Positions 44,912 through 53,196 of a stretch of DNA of 64,000 nucleotides are shown piece by piece; position 1 is the stretch's first letter, and each line of letters opens with the position of its first letter. Below the pieces are notes generated by a model. That model was not told the DNA's origin and searched no databases. It worked only from the letters and a program-made list of their open reading frames with translations. A program made the position numbers and the translations under genes. Where the stretch lies: the NCBI RefSeq assembly GCF_000718165.1, contig NZ_JOEY01000005.1, positions 219,440 to 283,439 on the forward strand, written 5' to 3'. The DNA is from Streptomyces fulvoviolaceus (lineage in GTDB: Bacteria > Actinomycetota > Actinomycetes > Streptomycetales > Streptomycetaceae).

Positions 44912-46342
44912 TCACTCCCGCACATCCCGCCAGGCCCCCGGAATCGCCGCGGCCACGTCATGCGCCCCCACCGGCGCCCCGTCCGCCGCGAACCTCCCCG
45001 CCAGCCCGTGCAGATACGCGGCCGCACTTCCCGCGTCGACGGCGGTGAGCCCGGCGGCCAGCAAAGACCCCGCCAGCCCCGACAGCACGTCCCCGCTCCC
45101 GGCCGTGGCCAGCCAGGCCGTCCCCGTCGCGTTGACCCGCGCGGCTCCCCCGCCCGAGTCGGCGACCACGGTCGTCGAGCCCTTCAGCAGTACGGTCGCC
45201 GCGTACCGCGCGGCCAGGTCCCGCGCCGAGGCGAGCCGGGCCCCTTCGACCTCCTCCCGCGCGACCCCCAGCAGCGCGGCAGCCTCTCCGGCATGCGGGG
45301 TCATCAACGTCGGCGCGGTACGAGCCCGTACGGCGTCCGGCTCGGCCAACCGCAGCCCGTCCGCGTCGATCAGCACGGGCACGTCCGCCGCCACCACCTC
45401 CGCCACGGTCGCCGCGTCCTCCCCCGCCCCCGGCCCGACGACCCACGCCTGCACCCGCCCCGCCTTCCGCGGCCCCAGATCCGACACGAGCGTCTCGGGA
45501 AAACGGGCGATGACGGCCGGCCCGGCGGGCCCGACGTACCGCACGGCCCCCGCCCCGCCCCGCAACGCTCCGGCGACGGCGAGAACGGCCGCCCCCGGAT
45601 ACCGCGCCGATCCGGCGGCGATACCGACGACTCCCCGCCGGTACTTGTCGCTCTCCCCCGAGGGCACCGGCAACAACCGAGCCACATCCACGTGTTGCAG
45701 GGCCTCCAGCTCGGCCTCGTCCGGCAGCGACAGCCCGATGTCCACGAGCCGCACCGAACCGGCGTACTCCCGCGCCGGATCGATCAGCAACCCCGGCTTG
45801 TGCGTCCCGAAGGTGACGGTCAGATCGGCCCGTACGGCCGCCCCGCGCACCTCCCCCGTGTCCGCGTCGACCCCACTCGGCAGATCGACGGCGACGACGG
45901 CGGCCCGAGCCCGCTCGGCGGCGAGAGCGAGCGGCACGGCATCCGCCCGCAGCCCACCCTTGCCGCCGATCCCTACGATGCCGTCGACCACCAGGTCGGC
46001 CCGTTCGATCAGTTCCTCGGCGCCATCGGTACCCACCGCACGGCCCCCCGCCCGCCGCAGCGCCGCGAGCCCGCCGGCATGGGCCCGCTCGGGCGCGAGC
46101 AGCACGGCCGCAACTCCGGCGCCCCGCCGCGCCAGCCGGGCGCCCGCGTACAACGCGTCCCCGCCGTTGTCACCGCTCCCGACCAGCAGCACGACCCGGC
46201 TGCCGTACACCCGCCCCAGCAGGTCCGCGCAGGCTGCGGCGAGTCCGGCGGCCGCCCGCTGCATCAACGCGCCCTCCGGCAGCCGCGCCATCAGCTCCCG
46301 CTCGGCCGCCCTTACCGTCTCCACGCTGTACGCAGTCCGCAT
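44912..46342 (-). CDS. nnrD: Bifunctional NAD(P)H-hydrate epimerase/dehydratase
   Basis: 476 residues. The N-terminal half is the epimerase (NnrE/YjeF) with VGSGDNGGDALYAGARLA and VDLPSGVDADTG. The C-terminal half is the ADP/ATP-dependent dehydratase with GVVGIAAGSARYPGAAVLAV and NATGTAWLATAGSGDVLSG. Together they repair damaged NAD(P)H. The ATG at 46342 has GGGGAG upstream. A 42-bp piece of this gene (46186-46227) is duplicated at 49232-49273. Confidence 0.94.
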   Translation of the reverse strand: MRTAYSVETVRAAERELMARLPEGALMQRAAAGLAAACADLLGRVYGSRVVLLVGSGDNGGDALYAGARLARRGAGVAAVLLAPERAHAGGLAALRRAGGRAVGTDGAEELIERADLVVDGIVGIGGKGGLRADAVPLALAAERARAAVVAVDLPSGVDADTGEVRGAAVRADLTVTFGTHKPGLLIDPAREYAGSVRLVDIGLSLPDEAELEALQHVDVARLLPVPSGESDKYRRGVVGIAAGSARYPGAAVLAVAGALRGGAGAVRYVGPAGPAVIARFPETLVSDLGPRKAGRVQAWVVGPGAGEDAATVAEVVAADVPVLIDADGLRLAEPDAVRARTAPTLMTPHAGEAAALLGVAREEVEGARLASARDLAARYAATVLLKGSTTVVADSGGGAARVNATGTAWLATAGSGDVLSGLAGSLLAAGLTAVDAGSAAAYLHGLAGRFAADGAPVGAHDVAAAIPGAWRDVRE

Positions 46343-46385
46343 GGGTTCGAGTCTCCCCCGTCCCCCACCCACCGCGTCGAAGCCA

Positions 46386-46414
46386 TTGACGCTTTACCGC
46401 CCCTTTGCCAAACT
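46386..46414 (+). promoter_or_regulatory. Candidate promoter of the beta-helix gene
   Basis: TTGACG, 17-base spacer, CAAACT. The -35 is perfect and the -10 keeps the key A and T. The operator pair begins about 17 bp downstream. Confidence 0.6.
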
Positions 46415-46430
46415 CCCGGCCCCCACAGGA

Positions 46431-46457
46431 TGAATCGATTCAGTCGAACCGATTCGA
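46431..46457 (+). promoter_or_regulatory. LacI-type operator(s) of the beta-helix gene
   Basis: A perfect 12-bp palindrome TGAATCGATTCA (46431-46442) is followed by TCGAA-CCGA-TTCGA (46444-46457). Both lie between the candidate promoter and the ribosome site, the usual place of LacI-family repression in polysaccharide-degradation genes. Confidence 0.6.
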
Positions 46458-46474
46458 CGAGAGGACGCACCCGC

Positions 46475-47614
46475 ATGCGACGCAGAGCCGCACTCCTCGC
46501 AGCCACAGCCCTTCTGGCGACCGGCCTCACCACGACAGCCGTCGCCCCGAAGGCCGTCGCCGCAGCCTGCGGCGACGGCTCCTACCAGGCAGAGGCCGTA
46601 CTGAACGGCAGCACCTGGACAGCCCGCCACGGCAGTACGACGGTCTACACCGGCACGGACTTACGAGCCGCAGCCCAGGCAGCCGTGAACAGCCTCACCT
46701 CCGGCCGCACCACCAAGGAACGGGTCGTGGTCCGAGGCTCGGGCTCGATGTCCGCCGGTTCCCGCATCTCGCTCCCCAGCTACACCACCCTCGACGTCTG
46801 CGGCACGATCAACGTCACGGGCACCGGCAGCGGCGACCAGGCCCCGGTCTACTCCCGCGGCACCCGGGACGTGGAGGTCCAGCACCTCAACCTCACGGGC
46901 AGCCCGCTCTACGGCGTCTTCCTGCGCAACGTCCAGAACGTGGTCCTCGGCCAGCTGGACATGCGCCTGTCGGCGGGCCTCGGCGTGCGGATCGACAACC
47001 GGGGCGACACGAGCCAGTGGACGAGGAACGTCCGCATCGACAACGTCTACGTGTCGGGCGCGAGCAGCCACGCGGTCGAGACGTACGGCGTCGACGGCCT
47101 CACCATCGGCACGGTGACGGCCCGGAACGTGGGCGAGTCCGGACTCCTCCTGAACCAGACGATCAACGCGACGGTCACCAAGGTCGACGCGGAGAACGCA
47201 GGCACCGGCACGGGCTACGCGGCCTTCCGCATGGCCAACCGCAACGGCCGGGTCGGGAGTTCGTACCCCACCAACATCCGCGTGGGCGAGGTGATCGCGA
47301 GGGGCGGTGGCCGCGGCGTGTTCTGCGTCTCGGAGAGCGGCGGCGCGGTCATCGACAAGGTGACGCTCTCCAGCACCGGCAACAACTCGGTCCTGATCGA
47401 GAACTGCTACAACGTCAGCCTCGCGGCCCAGAGCGGCACGATCACGGGCGGCGGCGAACTCCGCCTCGCGGCCCGCGCGGAGTTCCCGAACAACGACAAC
47501 ATCACCATCCAGAACCTGACGGTGACGAACGCGACGATCCGCGAGAACCCCTGCGGAACGAACACCACCTTCCGCAACATCACCCTGGTCAACAGCACCC
47601 AGTCGATCTGCTGA
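46475..47614 (+). CDS. Secreted right-handed parallel beta-helix protein
   Basis: 379 residues. A signal peptide (LLAATALLATGLTTTAVAP) is followed by a repetitive beta-helix: DVEVQHLNLTGSPLYGVFLR, VRIDNVYVSGASSHAVETYG, NITIQNLTVTNATIRENPC and similar coils, as in pectate lyases and other polysaccharide-active proteins. No catalytic set could be assigned. Codon 63 is TTA (46661-46663), so translation probably depends on the bldA tRNA. The ATG at 46475 follows GAGAGGA. Palindromic operators precede it. Confidence 0.82.
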   Translation: MRRRAALLAATALLATGLTTTAVAPKAVAAACGDGSYQAEAVLNGSTWTARHGSTTVYTGTDLRAAAQAAVNSLTSGRTTKERVVVRGSGSMSAGSRISLPSYTTLDVCGTINVTGTGSGDQAPVYSRGTRDVEVQHLNLTGSPLYGVFLRNVQNVVLGQLDMRLSAGLGVRIDNRGDTSQWTRNVRIDNVYVSGASSHAVETYGVDGLTIGTVTARNVGESGLLLNQTINATVTKVDAENAGTGTGYAAFRMANRNGRVGSSYPTNIRVGEVIARGGGRGVFCVSESGGAVIDKVTLSSTGNNSVLIENCYNVSLAAQSGTITGGGELRLAARAEFPNNDNITIQNLTVTNATIRENPCGTNTTFRNITLVNSTQSIC

Positions 47615-47635
47615 GAGCGGCGTGACGGGGTGGCC

Positions 47636-48007
47636 TCAGCCCTCCGCGACGACGACCGCCGAGGCCACCCCCGCGTCATGGCTCAGCGACACATGCCAGG
47701 ACCGCACGCCGAGCTCGGCGGCCCGCGCCGCCACCGTCCCGGTGACCCGCAGCCGAGGCTGCCCGCTGTCCTCGACGTAGACCTCGGCGTCGGCCCAGTG
47801 CAGCCCGGCCGGCGCGCCCAGCGCCTTGGCGAGAGCCTCCTTCGCAGCGAACCGCGCGGCGAGCGAGGCGATCCCCCGCCGCTCCCCGCTGGGCAGCAGC
47901 AACTCGCGCTCCAGGAAGAGGCGTTCGGCCAGTCCGGGCGTGCGCTCCAAGGACGCCCGGAACCGGTCGATCTCGGCCACGTCGATTCCGACCCCGATGA
48001 TGCTCAT
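47636..48007 (-). CDS. acpS: Holo-[acyl-carrier-protein] synthase
   Basis: 123 residues. [19 protein letters not shown] and [15 protein letters not shown] hold the Mg- and CoA-binding Asp and Glu, and [16 protein letters not shown] closes the fold. AcpS transfers 4'-phosphopantetheine from CoA to apo-ACP of fatty acid synthesis. The ATG at 48007 fits the family start; a GTG three codons earlier is possible. It stands next to nnrD in many actinomycetes, here with the beta-helix gene inserted between. Confidence 0.94.
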   Translation of the reverse strand: MSIIGVGIDVAEIDRFRASLERTPGLAERLFLERELLLPSGERRGIASLAARFAAKEALAKALGAPAGLHWADAEVYVEDSGQPRLRVTGTVAARAAELGVRSWHVSLSHDAGVASAVVVAEG

Positions 48008-48052
48008 GCCGGGCACCCTACGGGCACGGGGAACGCGGTCGGGTCAGGCACC

Positions 48053-48124
48053 TGCCTGCTTGACGTCGACTGCCTGCTTGACGTCGGCTGCCTGCTTGAC
48101 GTCGGCTGCTACTTGACGTCGATG
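48053..48124. repeat. 18-bp tandem repeat, four copies, spanning a gene end
   Basis: Units TGCCTGCTTGACGTCG(A/G)C at 48053, 48071 and 48089 are nearly identical; the fourth (48107) is diverged and includes the last codons and the TAG of the secreted protein gene at 48109-48960. The extra copies look like duplications of that gene's 3' end, with CAG in place of the stop triplet. Confidence 0.8.
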
Positions 48125-48960
48125 AAGTCGCCGGTCGCCTTCGCGGAGCCGGTCGTGGCGGTGCCGGCGAAGACGAAGCGGTAGTAGCCGTCGGAGCCGG
48201 CCTTGGTGGTGGTCTTCAGGGCGCCGGTGCTGCTGGACTTGACCGTCTTGAGGGTGGTGTAGGTGTCGCTTCCCTTCTTGCGGAACTGCAACTGCACCGC
48301 CTGGGTCGCGTAGCCCGCGTACTTGCCCGTGGTCCAGTTGGCGCGGCTCAGCTTGCCGGTGACCGTGATGGTCTTCCCCTTCTTCACCGGCTCCGGAGAG
48401 GCGTTGGCGGTCAGCTTGGCGGCGCGCTTGATCTTGGTCCTGGCGACGTCGTCGTTGTAACTGGCGTTCGCGTAGAGGTCGTAGGCGCCGAGGAAGAACT
48501 TCCAGGTTCCCGCGACGCCGTTGCCACCCTGGAAGTCGACCGCCGGGTCGATGTTGAAGACCGCCTTGCAGCCGTAGACGCCCTGGGTCGCCGATTCCGT
48601 GCAGACGGCGTCGTCGTCCGTCCCCAGGGAGCCGGTGATGGTGTCCACGTTCGAGCTGTCGGTGCCCTGCCACAGGAAGGCCGTGGTGAGGGCGACGCCG
48701 TCCTCGTCGGAGGCGGTGTACGTGACGGTGACGGACTTCTTGGTGGTCGTGCCGAGGACGATGTCCTTGCCACCGTTGATGACCGCGTTCGAGAAAGTGG
48801 TGCCGCCCAGCGAGTCCTTCGGCTGGACGGCCGTCGAGGCGACGGCTCTGAGATCCGTCGACGCACCCGGACGCTCCGCCGCCTGGGCACCGGCCGGAAG
48901 AGCCAGCGCCGAAAGAACAACAGCGCCGGAAAGAACGATGGCCGCAGCGCGCATACGCAT
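48109..48960 (-). CDS. Secreted protein with C-terminal beta-sandwich
   Basis: 283 residues. Signal peptide MRMRAAAIVLSGAVVLSALA with AGAQAAE cleavage region. The mature protein has a beta-rich first half (KKSVTVTYTASDEDGVALTT, CTESATQGVYGCKAVF with a likely disulfide pair) and an Ig/jelly-roll-like second half typical of Streptomyces secreted repeats (KGKTITVTGKLSRANWTTGKYAGYA). The ATG at 48960 follows GGGGGAT. Function is unknown. Confidence 0.78.
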   Translation of the reverse strand: MRMRAAAIVLSGAVVLSALALPAGAQAAERPGASTDLRAVASTAVQPKDSLGGTTFSNAVINGGKDIVLGTTTKKSVTVTYTASDEDGVALTTAFLWQGTDSSNVDTITGSLGTDDDAVCTESATQGVYGCKAVFNIDPAVDFQGGNGVAGTWKFFLGAYDLYANASYNDDVARTKIKRAAKLTANASPEPVKKGKTITVTGKLSRANWTTGKYAGYATQAVQLQFRKKGSDTYTTLKTVKSSSTGALKTTTKAGSDGYYRFVFAGTATTGSAKATGDFIDVK

Positions 48961-49065
48961 GTGATCCCCCCACAGTGAAGTCGAGAGGCCCTGCCGAACT
49001 GTCCCCCCGGCAGGGCCTGTTGATGTTGCGCATCGTACATACGTACGGGCCCGGGTGTGATCCAT

Positions 49066-49273
49066 TCACAGGCTGCGAGTCGGCCACCGAGCCGCGAACA
49101 GCTCGCACCGCACGCACTTGGCCCGATTGCCGTGTCCGGCCGACGGATGCCACGCCTCGATCCGCAGCTCACCCGTAGGGCAGCGGGCCGGCCCCTTCGC
49201 ATGGCGTACGGCGTTGCAGATCAGCTCCGTCGCAGCACGACCCGGCTGCCGTACACCCGCTCCAGCAAGTCCG
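49066..49273 (-). pseudogene. Chimeric gene remnant: nnrD fragment joined to a histidine-kinase-like ATPase fragment
   Basis: Bases 49232-49273 repeat 46186-46227 of nnrD with two mismatches over 42 bp and can be read as DLLERVYGSRVVL. The next minus-strand bases change frame and read ATELICNAVRHAKGPARC, similar to the N-box of HATPase anti-sigma proteins, ending in TGA at 49066. No start or complete domain exists. The rest of the 48961-49280 gap holds nothing else I recognise. Confidence 0.4.
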
Positions 49274-49280
49274 TCGGCAC

Positions 49281-50249
49281 CTACGGCCGTAGCACGACCT
49301 TGCCGAACAGGTCGCCCTCGACCATGGACTTGAAGCCCTCCGCGGCGTCGGCGAGAGGGAGCGTCGAGTGGACGGGCGGACGGATGTCGTGTTCGGCGCA
49401 GAACCGCACGAGCTGTGCGAGTTCGTCGCGTGTCCCCATCGTGGTCCCGACGATCCGCAGCTTCGCCATGAAGAGGCGTTCGAGGTCCAGCGGCGGGTTG
49501 GAGCCCGATGTCTGGCCGGCCACCACGATCGTCCCGCCCGGCCTGACGGCCTTCATGGAGTGCTGCCAGGTCGCGGCGCCCACCGACTCCAGCACGGCGT
49601 CGACCCGCTCCGGCAGCCGGGTTCCCGGCGCGAACGCCTGGTCGGCTCCCAGCTCCACCGCCCGTGCACGCTTCTCCTCGGTACGGCTCGTCACCCACAC
49701 CCGCACGCCCGCGGCCTTGCCCAGCACCGTGGCCGCCGTCGCGAGACCGCCACCGGCGCCCTGCACGAGCAAGGTGCTTCCCCGCGTCGCACCGGCGAGG
49801 ACGAAGAGCATCCGGTACGCCGTCACCCACGCCGTGGGCAGGCACGCGGCGTGCTCGAACGACATTGCGGCCGGCTTGGCCACGAGGTTGCGCCTCGGGA
49901 CGGCGACGCGCTCGGCGAAGGTGCCGTCGTGGAAGTCGGAGAGGATCGTCACCCCTGGGTCGAGGATCTCCTCCCCGCCCCAGGCCGGGTCGTTGACCAG
50001 CGCGTGGATGATCACCTCGCGCCCGTCCTCGTCGACGCCCGCCGCGTCGCAGCCGAGCACACGCGGAAACGGCGCGTACTTGGGGGTCCCCACCCCGCGC
50101 AGCGACCAGACGTCATGGTGGTTGAGTGAAGCGGCGCGCACCCGGACGACGGTCCAGCCCTCTTCCGCGACGGGCTCGGGGTGCTCCCCGACGTGCAGGC
50201 CGGCCAAGGGGTCGGTCGCGTCGGCGCGGGTGATCGTGGCCGCTAGCAT
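49281..50249 (-). CDS. Zinc-type alcohol dehydrogenase-like quinone oxidoreductase
   Basis: 322 residues of the medium-chain reductase fold. It has the N-terminal GroES-like domain (VVRVRAASLNHHDVWSLRGV, LGCDAAGVDEDGREVI) and a Rossmann domain with LLVQGAGGGLATAATVLGKA; TSRTEEKRARAVELG suggests NADP binding. The structural zinc cysteines are absent, as in quinone oxidoreductases. The ATG at 50249 overlaps the stop of the EthD gene by 7 bp, so the two form an operon. Confidence 0.88.
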   Translation of the reverse strand: MLAATITRADATDPLAGLHVGEHPEPVAEEGWTVVRVRAASLNHHDVWSLRGVGTPKYAPFPRVLGCDAAGVDEDGREVIIHALVNDPAWGGEEILDPGVTILSDFHDGTFAERVAVPRRNLVAKPAAMSFEHAACLPTAWVTAYRMLFVLAGATRGSTLLVQGAGGGLATAATVLGKAAGVRVWVTSRTEEKRARAVELGADQAFAPGTRLPERVDAVLESVGAATWQHSMKAVRPGGTIVVAGQTSGSNPPLDLERLFMAKLRIVGTTMGTRDELAQLVRFCAEHDIRPPVHSTLPLADAAEGFKSMVEGDLFGKVVLRP

Positions 50250-50608
50250 GCGCGGTGAATCGAGGCTCGGCGCTCGTCGGTGACGATGATGACCCGCCCG
50301 CCGGTATCCATGAATTTCTCCTCGTCCTCCCGTAGCACCTTGCCTCCCTCGCCCGAATACCACGCCCTCCAGCGTTCGAGGCCGGCAAGGTCCTCGAACC
50401 TGAACTCCGTGACGCAGTCATAGGGGGGATCGGTCTTGCCGCGGCCGAGGCGCAGCGCGTGATTCTGCCCGTAATGCCTGATCGCCTCTGCGACGTCAGG
50501 AGGGATGGTGCGCGCGGCGAGCGGCGCGTGCTTCTGCTCGTAATACGCGCAGAATTCCTCGAGGGTGAAGTCCGGACGACGCTTGATCAGCGCAATCATT
50601 TTGATCAA
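50243..50608 (-). CDS. EthD-domain protein
   Basis: 121 residues: MIALIKRRPDFTLEEFCAYY and EQKHAPLAARTIPP are the EthD signature, a small dimeric alpha/beta barrel used in ether degradation and polyketide chemistry. The best start is TTG at 50608 behind AAAGGCGGA; an ATG three codons in lacks a spaced site. It heads a two-gene operon with the oxidoreductase, preceded by a strong promoter that contains a palindrome. Confidence 0.85.
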   Translation of the reverse strand: MIKMIALIKRRPDFTLEEFCAYYEQKHAPLAARTIPPDVAEAIRHYGQNHALRLGRGKTDPPYDCVTEFRFEDLAGLERWRAWYSGEGGKVLREDEEKFMDTGGRVIIVTDERRASIHRAC

Positions 50609-50659
50609 GTCGAATCCGCCTTTCCATCGTTCGGCGCGGCTCCGTCGCCGAGCACCTGA

Positions 50660-50688
50660 ACGTTAGACCGCCCGGTCGGTACAATCAA
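50660..50688 (-). promoter_or_regulatory. Promoter with embedded TetR-like operator
   Basis: Minus strand TTGATT (50688-50683), 17-base spacer, TAACGT (50665-50660). The spacer contains the palindrome GACCG-CC-CGGTC (50666-50677), typical of TetR-type operators that block polymerase. No regulator gene is adjacent. Confidence 0.65.
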
Positions 50689-50829
50689 GATGCTCGGGGC
50701 ACCCATCAGGGCGCGACCGACTCGCACTCGGTGATCCGGTCCATCTCCTCTGGCGGCTCTGGCGGTTCAGGGCCTGTCCCAGCGGCGCCACTGGCCGTCC
50801 TGCTGACTGTCCTGCCGGTCAGCCACCGC

Positions 50830-51229
50830 TCAGGCCTGTTCCGGACCGACCCCCGAAACCTCGGGGTCCCCGGCGAACAGATCCTCGGCCCGCTCGACCG
50901 TGCGGGAACGCTCCAGCCAGGCGTCCATGCGGTCGAGATCAGCGCAGGCGGTGATGCGCTCGCTCACGACTGTCCGATACGGGGACGCCGCGAGCCTCCA
51001 GCACGAACAGGATCCCCTTGGCCCCGCCTTCGGCCCATCCTCCTGCCTTGCCTTCTGTCTTGCCCTCCAGGTAGGCCGTCTCACGGACCGTCCCCCGGCC
51101 AGGGAAGTAGCTGACGAACGGCATGATTTCCCTCGCGAGCACCGCCACCCGCGTGGCCGTCCGCGACACAAAGGCCCCAGCCAGGGCAACCATCACCTTC
51201 CCGACCGGAGCCTTCTCCGCCTTCCTCAC
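50830..51229 (-). pseudogene. Truncated, frameshifted remnant of a Streptomyces hypothetical-protein family
   Basis: Frame one reads AYLEGKTEGKAGGWAEGGAK then ILFVLEARGVPVSDSRE and breaks. Frame two continues ERITACADLDRMDAWLERSR and TVERAEDLF. A tandem duplication of GCTC at 50958-50965 (4 bp) causes the shift; removing one copy restores SDSRERITAC. The tail matches the C-terminus of a large Streptomyces family with (AEG)n helices. The N-terminal ~200 residues expected for that family are missing, because glmS ends at 51242. Confidence 0.65.
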
Positions 51230-51241
51230 CGGCGTGAAGAA

Positions 51242-53089
51242 CTACTCCACCGTCACCGACTTCGCCAGGTTCCGAGGCTGATCCACCTCGTTCCCCCGAG
51301 CCGTGGCCAGCTCGCAGGCGAACACCTGCAACGGCACCGTGGCCACGAGCGGCTGAAGCAAGGTCGGAGTCACAGGGATCCGAATCAAGTGATCCGCATA
51401 CGGCACGACCGCCTCATCCCCCTCCTCCGCGATCACGATCGTCCGCGCACCCCGGGCCCGGATCTCCTGGATGTTGGACACGATCTTGTCGTGGAGGACG
51501 GACCGCCCCCGAGGCGAGGGCACGACCACGACCACCGGCAGGTCGTCCTCGATCAACGCGATCGGCCCGTGCTTCAACTCCCCCGCCGCAAACCCCTCGG
51601 CATGCATATAGGCGAGCTCCTTCAGCTTCAGCGCCCCCTCCAGCGCCACCGGATACCCGACATGCCGCCCCAGGAAGAGCACCGTCTTCTTCGCGGCGAG
51701 CGACCGCGCCAACTCCCGTACCGGCTCCATCGTCTCCAGCACCCGCTCGACCTCACCGGAGATCTGCGACAGGTCCCGGATGACGGCGGAGATCTCGTCA
51801 CCCCACTTGGTCCCCCGCACCTGCCCCAGATACAGCGCGACGAGATAGCAGGCGACCAACTGCGTCAGAAACGCCTTCGTCGACGCTACGGCCACCTCCG
51901 GCCCCGCATGCGTGTACAGCACCGCATCCGACTCACGCGGAATGGTCGACCCGTTGGTGTTGCAGATGGCGAGCACCTTGGAGCCCTGTTCCCGCGCATG
52001 CCGCAGCGCCATCAGCGTGTCCATGGTCTCCCCGGACTGCGAGATGGCGATGACCAGCGACCGCGCGTCCAGGATCGGATCCCGGTACCGGAACTCGCTC
52101 GCCAGCTCCACCTCGCACGGGATGCGCGTCCAGTGCTCGATGGCGTACTTGGCGATGAGCCCGGCGTGGAAGGCCGTACCGCACGCCACGACGACGACCT
52201 TGTCGACCTCCCGCAGCTCATGCGCGGGGATCCGCACCTCGTCCAGCGTCAGCGAGCCGGACGCGTCGATGCGCCCCAGCAAGGTGTCGGCGACAGCCTT
52301 GGGCTGCTCGGCGATCTCCTTGAGCATGAAGTAGTCGTAGCCGCCCTTCTCCGCGGCGGACGCGTCCCAGTCGACGTGGTACGACCGGACGTCGGCAGGC
52401 CGGCCGTCGAAGCCCGTCACCGTGACCCCGTCCCGGCGCAGCTCGACCACCTGGTCCTGACCCAGCTCGATCGCCGACCGGGTGTGGGCGATGAACGCGG
52501 CGACATCGGACGCGAGGAAGGCCTCGCCCTCCCCGACACCCACCACCAACGGCGAGTTGCGCCGCGCCCCCACCACCACATCCGGCTCGTCCGCATGCAC
52601 CGCGACCAGCGTGAACGCGCCCTCCAGCCGCCGGCACACCAGCCGCATCGCCTCCGCGAGATCCCCGCACGACGAGAACTCCTCGGCGAGCAGATGCGCC
52701 ACGACCTCGGTGTCGGTCTCGGAGGCCAGCGCATGCCCCCGCTCCGCCAACTCGGCCCGCAGCAGCGCGAAGTTCTCGATGATCCCGTTGTGCACGACGG
52801 CCACGCGCCCCGCGTTGTCGAGGTGCGGATGGGCGTTCGCGTCCGTGGGTCCCCCGTGCGTCGCCCACCGCGTGTGCCCGATCCCCGTCCTGCCCGCCGG
52901 CAGCGGCCGGTCGACCAGCTCCTTCTCCAGGTTGACCAGCTTCCCGGCCTTCTTCGCGGCGGCCAGCCCGCCGTCCGCGAGCACCGCGACGCCTCCGGAG
53001 TCGTACCCCCGGTACTCCAGTCGCTTCAGTCCGGCCATCACGACATCGAGCGCCGACTGCGACCCCACGTATCCCACGATTCCGCACAT
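51242..53089 (-). CDS. glmS: Glutamine-fructose-6-phosphate aminotransferase (isomerising)
   Basis: 615 residues. MCGIVGYVGS presents the nucleophilic cysteine right after the start, which fixes the ATG at 53089. The N-terminal glutaminase domain is followed by two SIS domains (VVACGTAFHAGLIAKYAIEH, ISQSGETMDTLMALRHA, FLGRHVGYPVALEGALKLKE) and the C-terminal AKSVTVE tail. It makes glucosamine-6-phosphate, the entry to wall hexosamines; glmM for the next step lies about 5 kb away in this window. Confidence 0.97.
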   Translation of the reverse strand: MCGIVGYVGSQSALDVVMAGLKRLEYRGYDSGGVAVLADGGLAAAKKAGKLVNLEKELVDRPLPAGRTGIGHTRWATHGGPTDANAHPHLDNAGRVAVVHNGIIENFALLRAELAERGHALASETDTEVVAHLLAEEFSSCGDLAEAMRLVCRRLEGAFTLVAVHADEPDVVVGARRNSPLVVGVGEGEAFLASDVAAFIAHTRSAIELGQDQVVELRRDGVTVTGFDGRPADVRSYHVDWDASAAEKGGYDYFMLKEIAEQPKAVADTLLGRIDASGSLTLDEVRIPAHELREVDKVVVVACGTAFHAGLIAKYAIEHWTRIPCEVELASEFRYRDPILDARSLVIAISQSGETMDTLMALRHAREQGSKVLAICNTNGSTIPRESDAVLYTHAGPEVAVASTKAFLTQLVACYLVALYLGQVRGTKWGDEISAVIRDLSQISGEVERVLETMEPVRELARSLAAKKTVLFLGRHVGYPVALEGALKLKELAYMHAEGFAAGELKHGPIALIEDDLPVVVVVPSPRGRSVLHDKIVSNIQEIRARGARTIVIAEEGDEAVVPYADHLIRIPVTPTLLQPLVATVPLQVFACELATARGNEVDQPRNLAKSVTVE

Positions 53090-53196
53090 GCGCCGCAGCC
53101 TAGGGGCCGGAAGCCGTCCGAACACGGCACTACGTGCCCGATTTCGGAAATCCTGGCGCCGCTGAGCAGTCCGCCCGGCGGTAGGAAAATGGGGCC

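Noticed and set aside
49066..49845. A 259-codon minus-strand frame
   Set aside because: Most of it is a shadow of the oxidoreductase gene; only the last ~60 codons resemble an ATPase fragment, annotated as a remnant.
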